Below are positions 15,989 through 22,680 of a stretch of 43,235 bases of DNA, one piece after another. The position numbers and the translations under genes were made by a program. Under the pieces are notes generated by a model. The model worked only from the letters and a program-made list of their open reading frames with translations. It searched no databases and was not told the DNA's origin. Source of the stretch: Candidatus Pelagibacter sp. (GTDB taxonomy: Bacteria; Pseudomonadota; Alphaproteobacteria; Pelagibacterales; Pelagibacteraceae); contig JAOIXS010000008.1 in the NCBI GenBank assembly GCA_028225715.1, positions 1-43,235 of the forward strand. The letters run 5' to 3'. Position 1 is the first letter of the stretch. Each line of letters begins with the position of its first letter.

Positions 15989-16480
15989 ATGACTAAAAAT
16001 AAATTAAGAAAAGTATCAATTGTTATGGGTAGTCAATCTGACTACAAAACCATGCTATTTTGCCAAAATATTCTTAAAAAATTAAATATAAAATTTGAAA
16101 CAAAAATAATATCAGCTCACAGAACTCCTAAGAGGATGTATGAATTTGCTATTAATGCTGAAAAAGATGGTGTTGCAGTAATTATAGCTGGAGCTGGTGG
16201 ATCTGCACATTTGCCAGGTATGATTTCAGCCCTTACCTCTCTACCGGTGCTAGGAGTTCCAATTGAAAGTAAAAAGCTGAAAGGACTTGATAGTCTTTTA
16301 TCCATTGCACAAATGCCAAAAGGAATACCCGTTGGAACATTAGCAATTGGAGAGGATGGCGCAATTAATGCTGCTTTATTAGCTGCATCTATTATTGGTC
16401 TTAGTGATTTAACTGTTAAGAAAAAATTAAATCAGTTTCGTTTAGGTCAAAGTAAATCAGTTAAAAAAAAACCAAAATAG
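15989..16480 (+). CDS. purE: N5-carboxyaminoimidazole ribonucleotide mutase
   Basis: This 163-aa protein has all class I PurE signatures: VMGSQSDYKTM near 12-22 (phosphate and substrate loop), ISAHRTPKRMYEF near 42-54 with the catalytic His, and AGAGGSAHLPGMISA near 67-81. It converts N5-CAIR to CAIR in de novo purine synthesis. The C-terminal tail is Lys-rich. It is followed by purK after 9 bases and diverges from the M19-like operon across a 114-base gap, where TTGAAA and TAATAT boxes can be picked out without a convincing promoter. Confidence 0.96.
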   Translation: MTKNKLRKVSIVMGSQSDYKTMLFCQNILKKLNIKFETKIISAHRTPKRMYEFAINAEKDGVAVIIAGAGGSAHLPGMISALTSLPVLGVPIESKKLKGLDSLLSIAQMPKGIPVGTLAIGEDGAINAALLAASIIGLSDLTVKKKLNQFRLGQSKSVKKKPK

Positions 16481-16489
16481 TTTTAAAAT

Positions 16490-17536
16490 ATGTCTAAACC
16501 AATTCTTGGAATTATAGGTGGAGGTCAGTTAGGTAGTATGCTTACTGTTGCTGCAAATAAACTTGAAATTAAAACAGTTATTTTTTGTGATGATATTGAT
16601 GCCCCTGCACAAAATTTTTCTAATGATTTTGTACACGGTGAATATAATGATAAAAATAAGATTAATGAGTTTTTGACTAAAGTTGATGTTGTCACTTATG
16701 AATTTGAAAATATTCCCTATGAAACATTAAATGAAATTAATAAGATAAAACCTGTTTTACCAAAGCCTTCAGTAAATAGAATAATTCAACATAGATTGGC
16801 AGAAAAAGATTTTATCAATAATCTTAATATAAGAACTACAAGATATGTATCTATTGAAAAAAAATCTGACATGGAGTCGGCTGAAGATTTACTACCAGGT
16901 ATACTTAAAACTACTACACTAGGGTATGATGGCAAAGGGCAACACCCCATTAACAGTTTAGAAAATTTAGACTCAATTGATGTTGATTATTCAAAGGGTT
17001 ATATTTTAGAAAAGCTCGTTAAACTTAAAAAAGAAATATCAATAATTATTACAAGGTTTGATATTCAGAAATATGAAATTTATGAACCCATTGAAAATGC
17101 ACATGAAGATCAAATTTTGAAAAACTCAAAAATTCCAGCAAAAATTAGCGATAAAATATTAGAGCAATCAAAACTATGGGCAACTTTAATTTCTGAAGAA
17201 TTAAAATATGTTGGAACTTTGTGTGTTGAATTTTTCATTGATAGAAATGATAACCTATATGTAAATGAAATTGCACCAAGAGTTCATAACTCAGGGCACT
17301 TAACAATTAACGCGTATAATGTAAGTCAATTTGAAAATCATGTAAGAGCAGTTTGTAAGCTAGAACAAATACCTATTAAAAAAATATCAAATGCAATGAT
17401 GACAAATATAATTGGTGACCAAATTACTAATTACAGAAATAAAGAACACAATGAAAATGAATTTTTCTTTGATTATCTTAAAAAAGAAATTAAACAAAAA
17501 AGAAAAATGGGTCATTTAACAACCCTTCTTAAGTAG
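16490..17536 (+). CDS. purK: N5-carboxyaminoimidazole ribonucleotide synthase
   Basis: This 348-aa ATP-grasp protein begins with the PurK opening GIIGGGQLGSMLTVAA. It contains DVVTYEFENIPYETL near 69-83, KTTTLGYDGKGQ near 139-150, and the ATP-grasp metal site region CVEFFIDRNDNLYVNEIAPRVHNSGH (about 245-270) with the expected Glu, Asn and Arg. It carboxylates AIR to N5-CAIR using ATP and bicarbonate and hands it to PurE. It lies 9 bases after purE and 11 bases before a GNAT gene, so all three are probably one transcript. Confidence 0.96.
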   Translation: MSKPILGIIGGGQLGSMLTVAANKLEIKTVIFCDDIDAPAQNFSNDFVHGEYNDKNKINEFLTKVDVVTYEFENIPYETLNEINKIKPVLPKPSVNRIIQHRLAEKDFINNLNIRTTRYVSIEKKSDMESAEDLLPGILKTTTLGYDGKGQHPINSLENLDSIDVDYSKGYILEKLVKLKKEISIIITRFDIQKYEIYEPIENAHEDQILKNSKIPAKISDKILEQSKLWATLISEELKYVGTLCVEFFIDRNDNLYVNEIAPRVHNSGHLTINAYNVSQFENHVRAVCKLEQIPIKKISNAMMTNIIGDQITNYRNKEHNENEFFFDYLKKEIKQKRKMGHLTTLLK

Positions 17537-17547
17537 ATATTGCCCAA

Positions 17548-18015
17548 ATGTTAAAATCAATCGAAGGAAATTTTGATAATCCAGAAGTTCATGAACTGCT
17601 TATAAAGCATTTCATTGAGTTAAGATCAGTTTCACCCAAAGGGAGTGCTCACGTGCTTGATATAGCCGGATTAAAAGATCCAACTATTAAATTTTGGAGC
17701 CTGTGGGAAGAAAATGACCTAATGGGAAGTGGTGCATTAAAATTTTTAGATAAAGAACATGGTGAATTCAAATCTATAAGGGTTAGTGACAACTTTAGAG
17801 GTAGAGGAAATGGCACAAAAGTCATAAATCATCTAATTAATGAGGCAAAAAGACTCAACATTAAAAGATTAAGTTTAGAAACTGGTGCTGGTGACTTCTT
17901 TTTATCTGCTAGAAAATTATTTAATAAGTGTGGTTTTGAACCCTGTGAGCCCTTTTCGCACTATAAAAAAGATATCAATTCTATTTATATGACTATGCTA
18001 ATTAGCAACAAATAA
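17548..18015 (+). CDS. GNAT-family N-acetyltransferase
   Basis: This 155-aa protein has the acetyl-CoA pyrophosphate loop typical of GNAT motif A (VSDNFRGRGNGTKVINHLI near 92-110), followed by LNIKRLSLETGAGDFFLSARKLFNKCGFEPC, a motif B segment seen in YafP/putative acetyltransferase relatives. It transfers an acetyl group from acetyl-CoA to an amine acceptor that cannot be inferred. It lies immediately after purK on the same strand, probably co-transcribed by proximity and not by function. Confidence 0.88.
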   Translation: MLKSIEGNFDNPEVHELLIKHFIELRSVSPKGSAHVLDIAGLKDPTIKFWSLWEENDLMGSGALKFLDKEHGEFKSIRVSDNFRGRGNGTKVINHLINEAKRLNIKRLSLETGAGDFFLSARKLFNKCGFEPCEPFSHYKKDINSIYMTMLISNK

Positions 18016-18045
18016 GTCTTTAATTATTTAATCTTTTAAATTTAG

Positions 18046-18072
18046 TTGACAAAACCTCAATTAATCTAAACA
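18046..18072 (+). promoter_or_regulatory. Possible promoter of the cold-shock gene
   Basis: A perfect TTGACA (18046-18051) lies 84 bases before the cold-shock ATG, with TAAACA (18067-18072) as the nearest -10-like hexamer at 15-base spacing. The resulting leader of about 55-60 bases would be AT-rich and unstructured, compatible with the long leaders of cspA-type genes. The -10 match is weak. Confidence 0.35.
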
Positions 18073-18134
18073 AAGCGTGGATTGCTTAATTATAAGTAAT
18101 AAAAAGTAACATAATAAAAAGTAAGAAGATAAAT

Positions 18135-18341
18135 ATGAGTCTACAAGGAAAAGTTAAATGGTTCAATCCAACTAAAGGTTTTGGTTTTATTGAAAGAGAA
18201 GATAAAGAAAAAGATGTATTCGTTCACGTTTCAGCTGTTAGAGATGCTGGTATGAACGGTTTAGATGAAGGTCAAGCTTTGACTTTTGAAGTTGAAGATG
18301 GTCCAAAAGGTCCTTCAGCGGTAAATTTAAAAACTGCATAA
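18135..18341 (+). CDS. Cold-shock domain protein (CspA family)
   Basis: This 68-aa single OB-fold protein carries the two RNA-binding motifs of the family: RNP1 in [10 protein letters not shown] (15-24) and RNP2 in DVFVHVSAV (29-37), after GKVKWFNPT. Such proteins bind single-stranded RNA or DNA and act as RNA chaperones in the cytoplasm. Length is standard. It appears monocistronic: a TTGACA element lies upstream and a long inverted repeat downstream, facing a convergent hydrolase gene. Confidence 0.96.
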   Translation: MSLQGKVKWFNPTKGFGFIEREDKEKDVFVHVSAVRDAGMNGLDEGQALTFEVEDGPKGPSAVNLKTA

Positions 18342-18354
18342 TATTCACACTTTC

Positions 18355-18418
18355 TATTGGCTGCAATTTTTTAATTAAATTAATTTTTTAATTATTTAGC
18401 TAAACATTTCAGCCAATA
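18355..18418. terminator. Inverted repeat between convergent cspA-like and hydrolase genes
   Basis: TATTGGCTG (18355-18363) and CAGCCAATA (18410-18418) are perfect 9-base complements flanking 46 bases that are almost pure A/T and contain two copies of an AATTTTTTAATTA-like unit. The structure fills the gap between two convergent genes and would fold in either transcript. It could act as a bidirectional transcription terminator or 3'-end processing stem. Confidence 0.45.
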
Positions 18419-18422
18419 CCAA

Positions 18423-19181
18423 TCAGTTTTTTTTAAGAAACTCACTCACTATAGTATTAAATTCGTCTGGCTTCTCTAAATGAACATTGTGAGAGCAACC
18501 TTTAACTATTCTAAGATCACTATTTTTAATATTTTCTCTTAAAGTTTCTACTTGATTAAAGTTATAGGCTTTATCTTTATTTCCCCAAATTATTAAAGTT
18601 TTAGTCTTAATATTTTTTAAGTTTTCAATACCACTCCAATTTTTCATGGCAACAAGAGCATTGTCTGCCGCCTCTAAAGAAGTTTGCTTACCCGCTTCTT
18701 CACATAAATAAAAATATTTAGATCTATCCTCTTTAATAAACCATGTTTTTGCAATTCTATAAGCTGTATTATTTAGTCCATTAGTTTTCAATTTTTCTCT
18801 CGAAACATCTATGGTTTCAAATCTACCAGGTATATTTCCTCTAGGTCCTGTACCATAACAAATTAACTTTAAGATTTTTTCACCTGCTAGCTTAATCATT
18901 TCCTGTACAATCATGCCACCCATTGAGTGACCTAATAAGTAAAATTGTTCTATTTTCTTTTTTTCTAAACTTGTCAATATAGATTTAGCCATACCTTCAA
19001 TTGAATCGTATGATTTAACTTTATTGCTTTTTCCAAAACCAGGTAGTGCTGGAGCCAAAACTCTAAAATTTCTTTTAAAAAAGTCAGTTTGTAAAGTCCA
19101 CATCTCAGAAGATCCTAAAAAACCATGCACTAGTACCAGTGGAGTGCCATTTCCCTCATCTTCAATAAATATATCTTGCAT
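18423..19181 (-). CDS. Alpha/beta-fold hydrolase
   Basis: This 252-aa protein has the classical alpha/beta hydrolase layout: oxyanion region LVHGFLGSSEMW at 17-28, LPGFGKS at 46-52, nucleophile elbow GHSMGG (Ser86), acid-bearing IIWGNKDKAYN near 192-202, and a catalytic His in GCSHNVHLEKP near 230-240. It is soluble and lacks a signal peptide. The substrate could be an ester, an enol-lactone or another acyl compound; sequence alone does not decide. It is convergent with the cold-shock gene and divergent from the cupin gene. Confidence 0.88.
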   Translation of the reverse strand: MQDIFIEDEGNGTPLVLVHGFLGSSEMWTLQTDFFKRNFRVLAPALPGFGKSNKVKSYDSIEGMAKSILTSLEKKKIEQFYLLGHSMGGMIVQEMIKLAGEKILKLICYGTGPRGNIPGRFETIDVSREKLKTNGLNNTAYRIAKTWFIKEDRSKYFYLCEEAGKQTSLEAADNALVAMKNWSGIENLKNIKTKTLIIWGNKDKAYNFNQVETLRENIKNSDLRIVKGCSHNVHLEKPDEFNTIVSEFLKKN

Positions 19182-19240
19182 AATTATATTTTATTAATAA
19201 TCATCGAATATAACAATTTAATAATGAGTAACTAAAAATC

Positions 19241-19588
19241 ATGATAAATAGAAAAATAACTGATCTTTATAATGTTGAATTTACTCCATTTGATAATTAT
19301 GGGGTTGTTGTGCCTGGAATGAGTTGGCATAAAATTAGCTACAGTAGAGAAAAAGGTGGACAAGGAACATATGTTTTAAAAATGGAACCAGGTGCAAAAA
19401 GTCTACCCCATGAACATTTGGGTTTTGAGGAATTTTTAATGTTAGATGGGGAATTAACTGATCCAGATGGAAAAATTTTTAAGAAAGGTGATTTTATATC
19501 TTTTGAACCAGGTTCAAAGCATTCATCACACACAATAAATGGTTGCTTGGTTTTAGTCTTCATGAGAGGTATTAATCAACCCTTGTAA
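19241..19588 (+). CDS. Small cupin-domain protein (ChrR-like)
   Basis: This 115-aa protein has a single cupin barrel. PHEHLGFEEFLMLDGEL (about 57-73) supplies two His and a Glu as in cupin motif 1, and GDFISFEPGSKHSSHT (86-101) supplies cupin motif 2, so a single metal ion is probably bound. Family members include ChrR-type metal sensors and small dioxygenase- or isomerase-like proteins; nothing here picks one. It lies 48 bases before the racemase-like gene on the same strand. Confidence 0.85.
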   Translation: MINRKITDLYNVEFTPFDNYGVVVPGMSWHKISYSREKGGQGTYVLKMEPGAKSLPHEHLGFEEFLMLDGELTDPDGKIFKKGDFISFEPGSKHSSHTINGCLVLVFMRGINQPL

Positions 19589-19636
19589 AATAAAAGCAAA
19601 ACAAATTTATAACAATATTAAAAAGTATTAGTAATT

Positions 19637-20383
19637 ATGATTGGCATATTAGGAGGAATGGGAACACAAGCTGGGCTTGATTTTTGCAACAAGCTAGCAA
19701 TGCTTAATAGAGGCAAGATTGATCAAGAGTATCCTCTTTTCATGCTTTACAATAAGTCCAATATACCTGGAAGACCAGAGTCGATTGGTGTTCAAACTAA
19801 AAGGTTTACAGACCGTCCTAGAAATTTAAAAAGTAATTTAAAATACAATAAGGTTCTTAAAAGCTTACTTGAAGGTTGCAAATCACTCGAGAAAAGTGGT
19901 TGTAAATTTATTGTCATACCCTGTAATACTGCTCATTATTGGTATGAAGATTTAAGAAAAAAAATAAAAATTCCAATCGTAAATATGCCTAAAGAAGTTT
20001 ATTTACATACTAAAAAAATTTATAAAAAGAATTCAAAGATTGGACTTCTTGCTACGGAAGGAACATTAAAAACAAAGATATATGAAAAACTATTTAAAAA
20101 TAACTATAAATTAATTACACCTATTCATGATTTACAAATTAAATCAGTCAATAAAACCATTAAGCATGTAAAAATGGGGAATATAAAACTAGCTGAAAAA
20201 TCTATTAAACCAGCAATTAATTATTTAATTAAAAATAATTGTAAGAAGATTATATTGGGTTGTACAGAACTACCTATAGCTATCTTTGCATTTAAATCAT
20301 TGAAAAATGTGAAAATGTCAAAACTATATTTAGATCCAAATTTAATATTAGCCAATGCGGCTATGGCAAAATATAGAAAATAA
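19637..20383 (+). CDS. Aspartate/glutamate racemase family protein
   Basis: This 248-aa protein has both catalytic cysteines of the cofactor-independent family: C96 in IPCNTAH and C209 in LGCTELP. The start GILGGMGTQAG (3-13) is the typical substrate loop of aspartate racemase (YgeA-like) proteins, which interconvert L- and D-amino acids through a two-base mechanism. Substrate is probably an acidic amino acid, by family. Only 3 bases separate it from the following hypothetical gene, so the two are probably co-translated. Confidence 0.9.
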   Translation: MIGILGGMGTQAGLDFCNKLAMLNRGKIDQEYPLFMLYNKSNIPGRPESIGVQTKRFTDRPRNLKSNLKYNKVLKSLLEGCKSLEKSGCKFIVIPCNTAHYWYEDLRKKIKIPIVNMPKEVYLHTKKIYKKNSKIGLLATEGTLKTKIYEKLFKNNYKLITPIHDLQIKSVNKTIKHVKMGNIKLAEKSIKPAINYLIKNNCKKIILGCTELPIAIFAFKSLKNVKMSKLYLDPNLILANAAMAKYRK

Positions 20384-20386
20384 AAG

Positions 20387-20827
20387 ATGCTTCCTAAAGT
20401 TAAAAAACCTTATGTTATTTATTTAGCTGAAGTTATTTATAAAGATATAGTTGATATTAAAAAAAATAATCTAGATATTTCTAATATAGATGCCATTGAA
20501 GGTTTTATAGGCACAAAAAAATATGAAGAAATAAGTAGTGGTAAGTTTCATGATGATTGGTTTGAATATTTAAAAAATAATAAATTTATTGATAAGGATA
20601 GTGGAGAGAAAATACCAGATGAAACTATTAAACTTTTAAACGTACAAAAGGATGCCACAGTAAAACAGCTAATAAAGTATCCAGAGCTATATTATGCCAA
20701 AAGCTCTTTTCCACTTGAAATTTCTCAACGTGCTTTTGATTTTTTGTGGAGAATGTGTGAAAGTTATGAATTGTGGTGTAAAGAAACTGGGCAATCAGAA
20801 CAACTTTTATTAGGTATTACTGATTAG
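20387..20827 (+). CDS. Conserved hypothetical protein downstream of racemase
   Basis: This 146-aa soluble protein has no motif I recognise. It opens MLPKVKKPYVIYLAEVIYKD and ends in an aromatic-rich helix (RAFDFLWRMCESYELWCKETGQ). It begins 3 bases after the racemase stop, which indicates an operon, and its last 11 bases overlap the 3' end of the convergent lipoprotein gene. Function unknown. Confidence 0.7.
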   Translation: MLPKVKKPYVIYLAEVIYKDIVDIKKNNLDISNIDAIEGFIGTKKYEEISSGKFHDDWFEYLKNNKFIDKDSGEKIPDETIKLLNVQKDATVKQLIKYPELYYAKSSFPLEISQRAFDFLWRMCESYELWCKETGQSEQLLLGITD

Positions 20828-21128
20828 CTAATTGAATAATTTTACTTGTTTTTTCTATTCTACTTTTTACTAACGCAAAAAACTCTTCCTGTTTTTTTTC
20901 TTCCTCAATTTTTTTCTTTTTATTGTCTACAAGACTTTGAATATTTTCAGTAGGAGACTTACCAGTAATTTCTTTAACTGCTTGATTAGAACCATATGTA
21001 AGGCCAGCTTGATAGATATTACCAGAACTAGCTAATGTATAAGCAGGTCCTAATAAAGCTGCATTTTGCACACAACCATTAAGAAAAAATAGCAAAAATA
21101 ATCCGACAAATATTTTATTTAAAATCAT
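20817..21128 (-). CDS. Small predicted lipoprotein
   Basis: The ATG at 21128 is chosen because AGGAAGGAG sits just before it; a longer ORF from 21170 has no such site. The 103-aa product begins MILNKIFVGLFLLFFLNGC, a signal peptide ending in a lipobox (LNGC, Cys19), so it should be lipidated and anchored on the periplasmic face. The mature part has a small-residue stretch (LLGPAYTLASSGNIYQAGLTYG) followed by a Lys/Glu-rich coiled-coil-like region. Its role is unknown. Confidence 0.78.
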   Translation of the reverse strand: MILNKIFVGLFLLFFLNGCVQNAALLGPAYTLASSGNIYQAGLTYGSNQAVKEITGKSPTENIQSLVDNKKKKIEEEKKQEEFFALVKSRIEKTSKIIQLANQ

Positions 21129-21219
21129 TATACTCCTTCCTAATCCTAGGTATTTATAAGTACAACTCAAGAGAGAAAGTGTTCATTTTGGATATTAATC
21201 TCTAATATTGCAATAAAAT

Positions 21220-22089
21220 ATGACCTATAACCTCGATATGGTTAAAATTTTTCCATTTATTTTTGTTATTTTGTGGTCCTCAGCTTTTGTGACAACAAAA
21301 CCAATAATAGACAATAGTGATCCTTTTGCTGCATTAGCCTTTAGATTTTTTGTTGTAGCTTTTGGTTTCTACATTTTTTCAATTTATACAAAACAAAAAA
21401 TTTTAACAAATTTAAGAAACCTTCTGCAGTCACTTTTTAGTGGAGTACTTTTTCATGGTGTTTATTTGGGAGGTGTTTTTTATTCAGTTTCAATAGGAAT
21501 GCCTACAAGTATTGCTGCATTAATTGTAACCTTGCAACCGATTTTAACCAATGCTTTAGCAGGAAAATTCTTGGGTGAAAAAGTTACATTCAAACAATGG
21601 ATTGGGGTGGTCCTTGGATTTATTGGTGCTGCTTTAGTTTTAGGTTTTGATATTGGATCAAGCCTTCCTGTTTTTGGAGTAATAGCTTCTTTTGTTGCTC
21701 TTCTTGCTATTACAACATCAACTTTATGGCAAAAAAAAATAAGTAATGATTTACCTTTGTCTGTAAGTAATATGTATCAAGCAATAGGTGGTTGTGCTTT
21801 ACACATAATAATTATTTTAATTTTTACTGAACCTTATATTAATTTTACATCTACATTCTTAATAGCAATGAGTCATCAAGTATTTCTTGTATCATTTGGA
21901 GCATTTACAATCTTAATGTTTTTAATTAAAAATAACTCAGCAAGTAAAACCGTTTCTATATTTTTTTTAATACCACCAACTACAGCAATAATGGCATGGT
22001 TATTTTTAAATGAAAAATTAAATAATCTAGATCTAATTGGTTTTGCTGTGGCAACTCTTGGCGTTTATATTGCAACTAGAAAGCAATAA
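21220..22089 (+). CDS. DMT-superfamily EamA transporter
   Basis: This 289-aa protein has about ten transmembrane helices arranged as two EamA repeats. The opening FPFIFVILWSSAFVTTKPII and the first-repeat loop IGMPTSIAALIVTLQPILTNALAGKFLGEKVTFKQWIGV are diagnostic; the second repeat ends with FLIPPTTAIMAWLFLNEKLN. Relatives export amino acids or other small metabolites across the inner membrane. The substrate is not inferable. An ATG at 21238 is an alternative start. It ends 3 bases before the convergent soxG stop. Confidence 0.9.
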   Translation: MTYNLDMVKIFPFIFVILWSSAFVTTKPIIDNSDPFAALAFRFFVVAFGFYIFSIYTKQKILTNLRNLLQSLFSGVLFHGVYLGGVFYSVSIGMPTSIAALIVTLQPILTNALAGKFLGEKVTFKQWIGVVLGFIGAALVLGFDIGSSLPVFGVIASFVALLAITTSTLWQKKISNDLPLSVSNMYQAIGGCALHIIIILIFTEPYINFTSTFLIAMSHQVFLVSFGAFTILMFLIKNNSASKTVSIFFLIPPTTAIMAWLFLNEKLNNLDLIGFAVATLGVYIATRKQ

Positions 22090-22092
22090 ATT

Positions 22093-22680
22093 TTAAACCC
22101 CTTTATAGCCAAACTCTAGGCAAGCATCGGTAATAGAATGATAAAAAGACTCTCCAAAACTTCTTAGAGTGAATATTCTAATTTTGTCTGGATTGTCATT
22201 TAACATATCGATTGTAACTGACATTCCGTTATAAGTTGAATTTAAACAGGTATTTTTTTTTAATTCATTAAAATTAAAGGGACATCCTTTTTTCAATATC
22301 TCTTTTGTATTTTTTCCCTCTATTTGAATTATCGCTCTACTATGAGATACATTTGTTATAGCAAAATCTGCATCAACTAATTTTTCATTAATTTCTTTTA
22401 TAATTTCTTTTTTTGAAGAAACTAAAAGCCAGTTATTTGGGCCATTCCATAAAATTCTTGTATTGGTATTACAACTTACATTTAAAATCTCATTATTTAA
22501 GTTCAGATTATCTATTTTGATATTTTCAATTGCTGTTAAGGAGTTCTTATATTTAACTATTTGAATGATTAAAAAATCACTTAATTCACTTACTTTTAAA
22601 AGTTCATCATCATTTTTCCCCTCATGGTCACCAAATAGTCCTTTGTTATGGGAGGCATTTAAAGCAGAAATTGAACTCAT
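22093..22680 (-). CDS. soxG: Sarcosine oxidase gamma subunit
   Basis: This 195-aa protein is in the last position of a canonical soxBDAG order. Its sequence fits the SoxG fold, a reduced GcvT-like domain (LWNGPNNWLLVS near 78-89; ISHSRAIIQIEG-type segment; a final GESFYHSITDACLEFGYKG). Heterotetrameric sarcosine oxidase demethylates sarcosine to glycine with formation of 5,10-methylene-THF. Its ATG overlaps the soxA TGA by four bases, giving coupled translation. Confidence 0.9.
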   Translation of the reverse strand: MSSISALNASHNKGLFGDHEGKNDDELLKVSELSDFLIIQIVKYKNSLTAIENIKIDNLNLNNEILNVSCNTNTRILWNGPNNWLLVSSKKEIIKEINEKLVDADFAITNVSHSRAIIQIEGKNTKEILKKGCPFNFNELKKNTCLNSTYNGMSVTIDMLNDNPDKIRIFTLRSFGESFYHSITDACLEFGYKGV

